Made by a program: the position numbers and the translations under genes. A DNA stretch of 17,975 nt from an uncultured Eubacterium sp. (GTDB lineage: Bacteria > Bacillota > Clostridia > Oscillospirales > Acutalibacteraceae): contig CABQCC010000026.1 of NCBI GenBank assembly GCA_902462495.1, positions 1-17,975 on the forward strand, read 5' to 3'. Position 1 is the first letter of the stretch; each line of letters opens with the position of its first letter. This document shows positions 14,277-17,975 of the stretch, piece by piece. The notes below the pieces were generated by a model. That model made no database searches, was not told the origin of the DNA, and was given only the letters and a program-made list of their open reading frames with translations.

Positions 14277-14951
14277 TTATTTTTTTAGTCTTGCCTCAAC
14301 TCTGTAAATAGGGAAGCCTTGTGAAGAAAATCTTGCTTCGTATTCGGTCACGATGTTTCCCTCAAAGTCGCTGTTGTGTAAATCCAAACTGATGTTTGAA
14401 AGTTCAAATCCGTTTTTGCTGAAACTTTCGAGTGAAAATTCAAAGAAGTGCATATTGTCGGTTTTTTGGAAAATTGCCGCATCATCGGTCATAAGCTCCT
14501 TGTAGATGCCCAAAAATCTGTCTGCTGTCAATCTGTGGCATGCGTGGCTCTTTTTTGGATATGGGCAAGAGAAGTTGAGGAATATCAAACTAATGCTGTG
14601 TGCCGGCAAATAAGACGGCAGATATTCGGCTGCACAGTCCAAGAATTTGATGTTTGTCAAGTCCTCTGCCTTTGCTTTTTCACAAGCGGTGCAGATTACA
14701 TCTCTCACCTTTTCAACGCAAATGAGGTTGATGTCGGGATTTTGCTTTGCGTATGTCACGCCGAATGTGCCCATTCCGCAACCGACTTCAAGATATACAG
14801 GGTTGTCGTTGCCAAAAAGTTCTCTCAAATCAAGAAGATGCTTTTCGTTTTCAACATCGTTGAAGTTCAAACTTTCGTTCCTCAATGTGATTAAGTATTC
14901 GCTCACCTTGTCGAGTCTTTCGTCAAGGTTCTTTTTGTGTCTCATTCTCAT
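14277..14951 (-). CDS. trmB: tRNA (guanine-N7-)-methyltransferase TrmB, atypical active-site loop
   Basis: TrmB uses S-adenosylmethionine to make m7G46 in the tRNA variable loop. The 224-residue protein starts RMRHKKNLDERL as is typical. The SAM motif is EVGCGMGTF (55-63), followed by NLICVEKVRDV. The conserved KTDN (163-166), TEYEARF (202-208) and PIYR (214-217) motifs are present. The loop usually reading NF(S/C)DPWPKKRHAKRRLT here reads NFSCPYPKKSHACHRLT, with Cys129 in place of an Asp that is strongly conserved and thought important for catalysis. The SAM loop also has GMG where GKG is common. It lies between a DUF1624-type gene (19 bases upstream) and the SulP gene. The family is firm; full activity is not. 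Confidence 0.9.
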   Translation of the reverse strand: MRMRHKKNLDERLDKVSEYLITLRNESLNFNDVENEKHLLDLRELFGNDNPVYLEVGCGMGTFGVTYAKQNPDINLICVEKVRDVICTACEKAKAEDLTNIKFLDCAAEYLPSYLPAHSISLIFLNFSCPYPKKSHACHRLTADRFLGIYKELMTDDAAIFQKTDNMHFFEFSLESFSKNGFELSNISLDLHNSDFEGNIVTEYEARFSSQGFPIYRVEARLKK

Positions 14952-14970
14952 AGTCTTTACCGTTCCTTAA

Positions 14971-15750
14971 TTATCGTAGTTTTAATTTGTAATAGATTTC
15001 AACACCTTTTAAAAAGGCGTACAGTATAGCGTACAAAACTGCCTGATGTCCAAGATAGAACCACAGACTGTTTCGTCCCACAAAGGTAAGCGCTTTTGAA
15101 TGTTTTTTGTATGTCCAATTTGGGAACTTTCCGTCTTTGGCATATTCTCCCAAAAACGCTCCTATCAAAAACATAAACAGCCACGGGAAAAGTGCAAAGT
15201 AGTCCGCACTTTCAAAACTGTTGTTGAATATTCCGAGCGGCATAAGTGCGTTCGTTGACGGAGTCGGCAATTTTATTAAGCCGAACAAAAGACTGCCGGA
15301 GCTTATTCCGTATGTTGCCGAAAACAGCACGGCACAGATGAGTACCCCGATTCGTGCATCGATTTTTTCTATCAACGGCATTGTAAGTCCCGTTATTATC
15401 ATACAAGCACCCAAGCAGTGAAGTATGCCGAAATATATTTGTGCCCCGTCAATTCCCATCAGCCTTGGCATGATAACCACCGTTGCAAAGGTGACGACTA
15501 AACCTGCACCGAACACGATTAATCCTCGCTTAACTGCGTTTCGTGACAGCCGTGAGCATATTCCCGATATGATGATGAATATTGCCCAAAATATCGGCTG
15601 AACGGTGCACAGCCCGTTGAATATCTCATATCCCCAATCAAGTTGAAGTATATCGCCGACATCCAAAAAGAAGTGGTGCACAATCATTGCCAAGATTGCA
15701 AAACCCCTCAACTCGTCAAGCAATTCTATTCTTTTTTTCTTTGCTTCCAT
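14971..15750 (-). CDS. DUF1624 / heparan-alpha-glucosaminide N-acetyltransferase-like membrane protein
   Basis: This multi-pass membrane protein has 259 residues and about seven hydrophobic segments (roughly 15-30, 52-66, 74-95, 103-122, 132-150, 183-201, 226-247). The N-terminal motif RIELLDELRGFAILAMIVHH (7-26) and the C-terminal GRNSLWFYLGHQAVLY (225-240) mark the DUF1624 / HGSNAT catalytic family. These are related to membrane acyltransferases that acetylate sugars using cytosolic acetyl-CoA. H25, H26 and H235 are candidate active-site residues. The substrate is unknown; cell-wall or exopolysaccharide sugar is plausible. A GGAGTG site lies five bases before ATG. It is the first gene of the minus-strand operon with trmB and the SulP gene. 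Confidence 0.82.
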   Translation of the reverse strand: MEAKKKRIELLDELRGFAILAMIVHHFFLDVGDILQLDWGYEIFNGLCTVQPIFWAIFIIISGICSRLSRNAVKRGLIVFGAGLVVTFATVVIMPRLMGIDGAQIYFGILHCLGACMIITGLTMPLIEKIDARIGVLICAVLFSATYGISSGSLLFGLIKLPTPSTNALMPLGIFNNSFESADYFALFPWLFMFLIGAFLGEYAKDGKFPNWTYKKHSKALTFVGRNSLWFYLGHQAVLYAILYAFLKGVEIYYKLKLR

Positions 15751-15777
15751 ATTTCACTCCGTTTGATTATTAAGTAT

Positions 15778-15806
15778 ATAATATATCATTTAAAAAATAT
15801 TGTAAA
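15778..15806 (-). promoter_or_regulatory. Candidate promoter of the DUF1624-trmB-SulP operon
   Basis: On the - strand TTTACA (15806-15801) and TATTAT (15783-15778) have a 17-base spacer and lie 27 bases before the ATG at 15750. The region is very AT-rich, so chance matches are possible. Its -35 box overlaps that of the divergent promoter. Confidence 0.42.
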
Positions 15807-15828
15807 TATAAATTTTATATGTTATTAT
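15800..15828 (+). promoter_or_regulatory. Candidate promoter of the GH28 operon
   Basis: TTGTAA (15800-15805) and TATTAT (15823-15828) are spaced by 17 bases, giving a leader of about 27 bases before the ATG at 15862. The boxes are weak and AT-rich. The -35 box shares five positions with the divergent promoter's. Confidence 0.42.
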
Positions 15829-15861
15829 AACATTGTATATTACAACTTGAGGTACAGGTTA

Positions 15862-17238
15862 ATGAAAACATATAATGTATTGCAATACGGCGCAAAGGGT
15901 GACGGCAAAACCAACGATGCCTTTGCCATTCAGCACGCCATTGATGACTGCGCAAAAAACGGAGGCGGACAGGTTGTTTTGCCGTCGGGCAGAGTTTATT
16001 ACAGCGATTCAATCAAGCTCAAGGCAAATGTTGATTTGCATATCCAAAAAGGTGCAAGGCTCAAAGCAACAAGTAATATTGACGGATATATCCGCCCAAA
16101 TAAATTGATAAACGACCCAAAAACCGCCCTTATCGGCAATCCTGTAACAGGTAAGCCGAGCTTTGTGTTCATCTATGCTTACGAAGCTGATAATTGCACA
16201 ATCAGCGGAGAGGGAACTATTGATGCAAACGGTCACGCATTTGTTCAGCGAAAGGACAGATACTATGTGACGGGTGACTTCTATCCTCGCCCAACCGTTA
16301 TGTATGTTGAAAAAAGCAATCACATCACATTCAAGGAATTCACGGTTGTCGACGCTCCGTTTTGGACTCTTCATCCGGCAGGCTGTGATGATGTGTTGAT
16401 TGACCGAATTCGTATTCTCAACGACTTGGATGTTGCTAATTCCGACGGTATCGACCCCGACCATTGCAGCAATGTTAGGATTTTGGGTTGTCATGTGACT
16501 TGTGCGGATGATTGCATTTGCCTCAAGGCAAGCAAAGGCAATGCCGAATACGGTCCGTGCGAAAACATTATTATTGACGGTTGCACTCTTGTTTCAACTT
16601 CTGCCGCAATTAAAATCGGCACTGAGGGTGTGGGCGATTTCAGAAATGTTATTGTTTCAAACTGTATTATTTCACGCTCAAACAGAGGTCTTTCAATCCA
16701 AATTCGTGACGGCGGATGTGTTGAAAATGTTTCGTATTCAAATATTATTATCGAAACACGCAGATTTTGTCCTGATTGGTGGGGCACGGCAGAGCCTGTT
16801 GTGATCACCACCTTTAATCGTGACGAAAACACAAAGAGCGGTTCAATCAAAAATATTAGGTTTTTCAATGTCACCGCAAAGGGTGAAAACGGCGTTCTCA
16901 TCCACGGCAATGCCGAAAACATCATTGAAGATGTCACCTTTGAAAATTGCAAAATCACTCTCACTAAAACATCAAAATGGGATTGCGGAATGTATGATTT
17001 GCGTCCTTGCCTTGATTGGGGAGTTGAAAAATACGACAATTCCGCATTTTTCATCAGATATGCAAAAAATGTGCTTATTGAAAAAACTCAGACAATGTGG
17101 GGCAATCTTTGCGACAGCTACAAGCACGCAATAGATGCCGAAAATGTAGAAAATCTTGAGCTTGTCAGATTTGACGGCAAGGCGGTTTCTCCGCTTGTTG
17201 ATGACATAAAGCTCAACAATGTAAAAATGGTAAAATAA
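15862..17238 (+). CDS. Glycoside hydrolase family 28 (polygalacturonase-like), no signal peptide
   Basis: The 458-residue right-handed parallel beta-helix protein starts YNVLQYGAKGDGKTNDAFAI, the usual pectin-lyase-fold opening. GH28 active-site blocks are NSDGIDPD (193-200, with D195), ADDCICLK (215-222, with D216 and D217) and RGLSIQIRDGG (275-285). The GHG block is replaced by STSAAIKIGTEG (245-256), so the usual His is missing, as in divergent GH28 members. The family cleaves galacturonan, rhamnogalacturonan or related pectic oligosaccharides. The ATG at 15862 has GAGG at 15849-15852. An open frame continues upstream to 15643, but it runs through the divergent promoter and the opposite gene. 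There is no secretion signal, so the enzyme probably acts in the cytosol on imported oligosaccharides. Confidence 0.88.
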   Translation: MKTYNVLQYGAKGDGKTNDAFAIQHAIDDCAKNGGGQVVLPSGRVYYSDSIKLKANVDLHIQKGARLKATSNIDGYIRPNKLINDPKTALIGNPVTGKPSFVFIYAYEADNCTISGEGTIDANGHAFVQRKDRYYVTGDFYPRPTVMYVEKSNHITFKEFTVVDAPFWTLHPAGCDDVLIDRIRILNDLDVANSDGIDPDHCSNVRILGCHVTCADDCICLKASKGNAEYGPCENIIIDGCTLVSTSAAIKIGTEGVGDFRNVIVSNCIISRSNRGLSIQIRDGGCVENVSYSNIIIETRRFCPDWWGTAEPVVITTFNRDENTKSGSIKNIRFFNVTAKGENGVLIHGNAENIIEDVTFENCKITLTKTSKWDCGMYDLRPCLDWGVEKYDNSAFFIRYAKNVLIEKTQTMWGNLCDSYKHAIDAENVENLELVRFDGKAVSPLVDDIKLNNVKMVK

Positions 17239-17254
17239 TCGGAGGTATAATATT

Positions 17255-17662
17255 ATGATAGAAATGAAAGGTTATAAGATTAATTCGCTTGAATTTGAAA
17301 ACAAGGTTGAAAACGGAACTCAGTTGAAGCTCCAAAATCATGTGAAATACAATGTGAATTATATTGATTCGGAAAACAGATGCGTGGGTATTCTCCACTT
17401 CAGAGTTGAGGATGCGGATATGCAACCTTTTGAAATTAATCTTGAAATGGCGGCAGAATTCTCATTTGAAAACACAGATGAAAAGCCTGACATTCATGTT
17501 GAGTCGTTCGACCAGCTTTTCCCATTTGTTCGCCAAATCATCAACAACACAACATCAATGGCAGGTATGCCGGGTCTTATGATTCCTATGATGAAGCTCA
17601 ATAGGGATACTGTTGCTGTCGGCAAGCCTGAAAATAACGATGACGGAGAAATGCTTAACTAA
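17255..17662 (+). CDS. SecB-like chaperone-fold protein
   Basis: This is a 135-residue acidic protein. Its alternating strands (LKLQNHVKYNVNYI, CVGILHFRVEDA, PFEINLEMAAEFSFE) followed by QLFPFVRQIINNTTSMAGMP (87-106) resemble the beta-sheet plus long-helix layout of SecB. The helix motif compares with the family's LFPYARELISNL...FPxL. SecB holds unfolded precursors or, in SecB-like proteins, toxin-antitoxin partners. Canonical SecB is mostly proteobacterial, so a firmicute copy is likely a divergent member of unknown client. GGAGG at 17241-17245 precedes ATG. It is 16 bases after the GH28 stop, and its stop overlaps the next ATG (TAATG). The fold assignment is by pattern only. Confidence 0.6.
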   Translation: MIEMKGYKINSLEFENKVENGTQLKLQNHVKYNVNYIDSENRCVGILHFRVEDADMQPFEINLEMAAEFSFENTDEKPDIHVESFDQLFPFVRQIINNTTSMAGMPGLMIPMMKLNRDTVAVGKPENNDDGEMLN

Positions 17663-17847
17663 TGGCTGATTTGTGTGATACTTGTTGGTATAATGTTTAT
17701 GATGAGGAAGCCGATACAAATATGTGCGACCTTCAACTTGATCAAGACGAATACGGCGAGCTTCTCATTCGTGAGCGTCAGGGCAAGCCGTGCAAATATT
17801 ACCGCAAGGATGTCGGAGAATATGGCATTGTAAGAAAACAAAATTGA
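17662..17847 (+). CDS. Small four-cysteine protein (DUF6472-like)
   Basis: This 61-residue protein has C5 and C8 (CDTC), C22 and C44, and many acidic and aromatic residues (YDEEADTNMCDLQLDQDEYG in the middle). The four Cys could bind zinc or an iron-sulfur cluster. The pattern resembles the small clostridial family I recall as DUF6472, but this is from memory and the function is unknown. The start overlaps the stop of the SecB-like gene by one base, so the two are translationally coupled and probably work together. An ATG reading through the end is the only sensible start. The stop is followed by 128 bases with no gene but two hairpins. Confidence 0.7.
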   Translation: MADLCDTCWYNVYDEEADTNMCDLQLDQDEYGELLIRERQGKPCKYYRKDVGEYGIVRKQN

Positions 17848-17905
17848 AAAATACAAGACTGTCGATAAAGTTCCTGAAACACGCCAAATATATTCAACCG
17901 ATTTG

Positions 17906-17956
17906 CCTCCTCTTATTTATAAGGGGAGGTGGCAACACGAAGTGTTGACGGTAGGG
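17906..17956 (+). repeat. Two-hairpin intergenic element
   Basis: Hairpin 1 pairs CCTCCTCTTAT (17906-17916) with ATAAGGGGAGG (17919-17929) with one G-U. Hairpin 2 pairs CAACAC (17933-17938) with GTGTTG (17942-17947) around GAA. GACGGTAGGG then follows. The layout (CTCC stem, GAGGTGGC link, second stem, GACGG) resembles a repeat type I associate with gut clostridial intergenic DNA. A short T-tract at 17957-17960 could allow termination. The window ends 15 bases later. Confidence 0.6.
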
Positions 17957-17975
17957 TTTTAAAAAAGCTGTAAGT

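Noticed and set aside
15643..15861. N-terminal extension of the GH28 reading frame
   Set aside because: It runs through the divergent promoter and the opposite gene, the added residues are not pectinase-like, and the ATG at 15862 has a good ribosome site.

Overview
The window looks like chromosomal DNA of a low-to-medium GC anaerobic Firmicute. The best guess is a gut clostridium of the Oscillospiraceae/Ruminococcus type. The evidence is the firmicute ftsY to leuS gene order, a clostridial 'reverse' rubrerythrin beside a PerR-type repressor, purine-rich Shine-Dalgarno sites ahead of almost every gene, and AT-rich intergenic DNA. This placement is inferred from gene content, not from a search. 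No tRNA, rRNA, CRISPR array, phage gene or transposase was found.

Region 1 (1-5837, + strand) is a tightly packed housekeeping run: the 3' part of ftsY, an rdgB-type XTP/dITP pyrophosphatase, a YhbY RNA-binding protein, nadD, yqeK, rsfS and leuS. Neighbours overlap by 1-8 bases as far as yqeK. Together the genes cover membrane targeting, nucleotide-pool cleaning, NAD synthesis, Ap4A turnover, ribosome assembly or silencing, and leucyl-tRNA charging. The readable ftsY frame is interrupted by a TGA at bases 10-12.

Region 2 (5991-8406, + strand) is a two-gene signalling unit: an ECF-type sigma factor and, overlapping it by 14 bases, a single-pass membrane protein with a short cytoplasmic head and a large extracytoplasmic beta-propeller. 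It ends at a strong bidirectional terminator. This is the least understood module here and the best candidate for a little-described system.

Region 3 (8491-9520, - strand) is an oxidative-stress operon, a PerR-like repressor followed by reverse rubrerythrin. A consensus-like promoter and a perfect 8-1-8 palindrome lie just before perR. Region 4 (9550-12069, + strand) is serine biosynthesis, serC then serA, with its own strong promoter. A variant of the PerR half-sites overlaps the -10 box of that promoter.

Region 5 (12033-15806, - strand) is an operon of a DUF1624-type membrane acyltransferase-like protein, a TrmB tRNA methyltransferase with an unusual Cys, and a SulP transporter with a STAS domain plus a roughly 180-residue charged tail. 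Region 6 (15800-17847, + strand) starts at a divergent promoter region and encodes a GH28 glycosidase without a signal peptide, a SecB-like protein and a 61-residue four-cysteine protein. The window ends in a two-hairpin intergenic element, a probable shortened relative of which lies after leuS.
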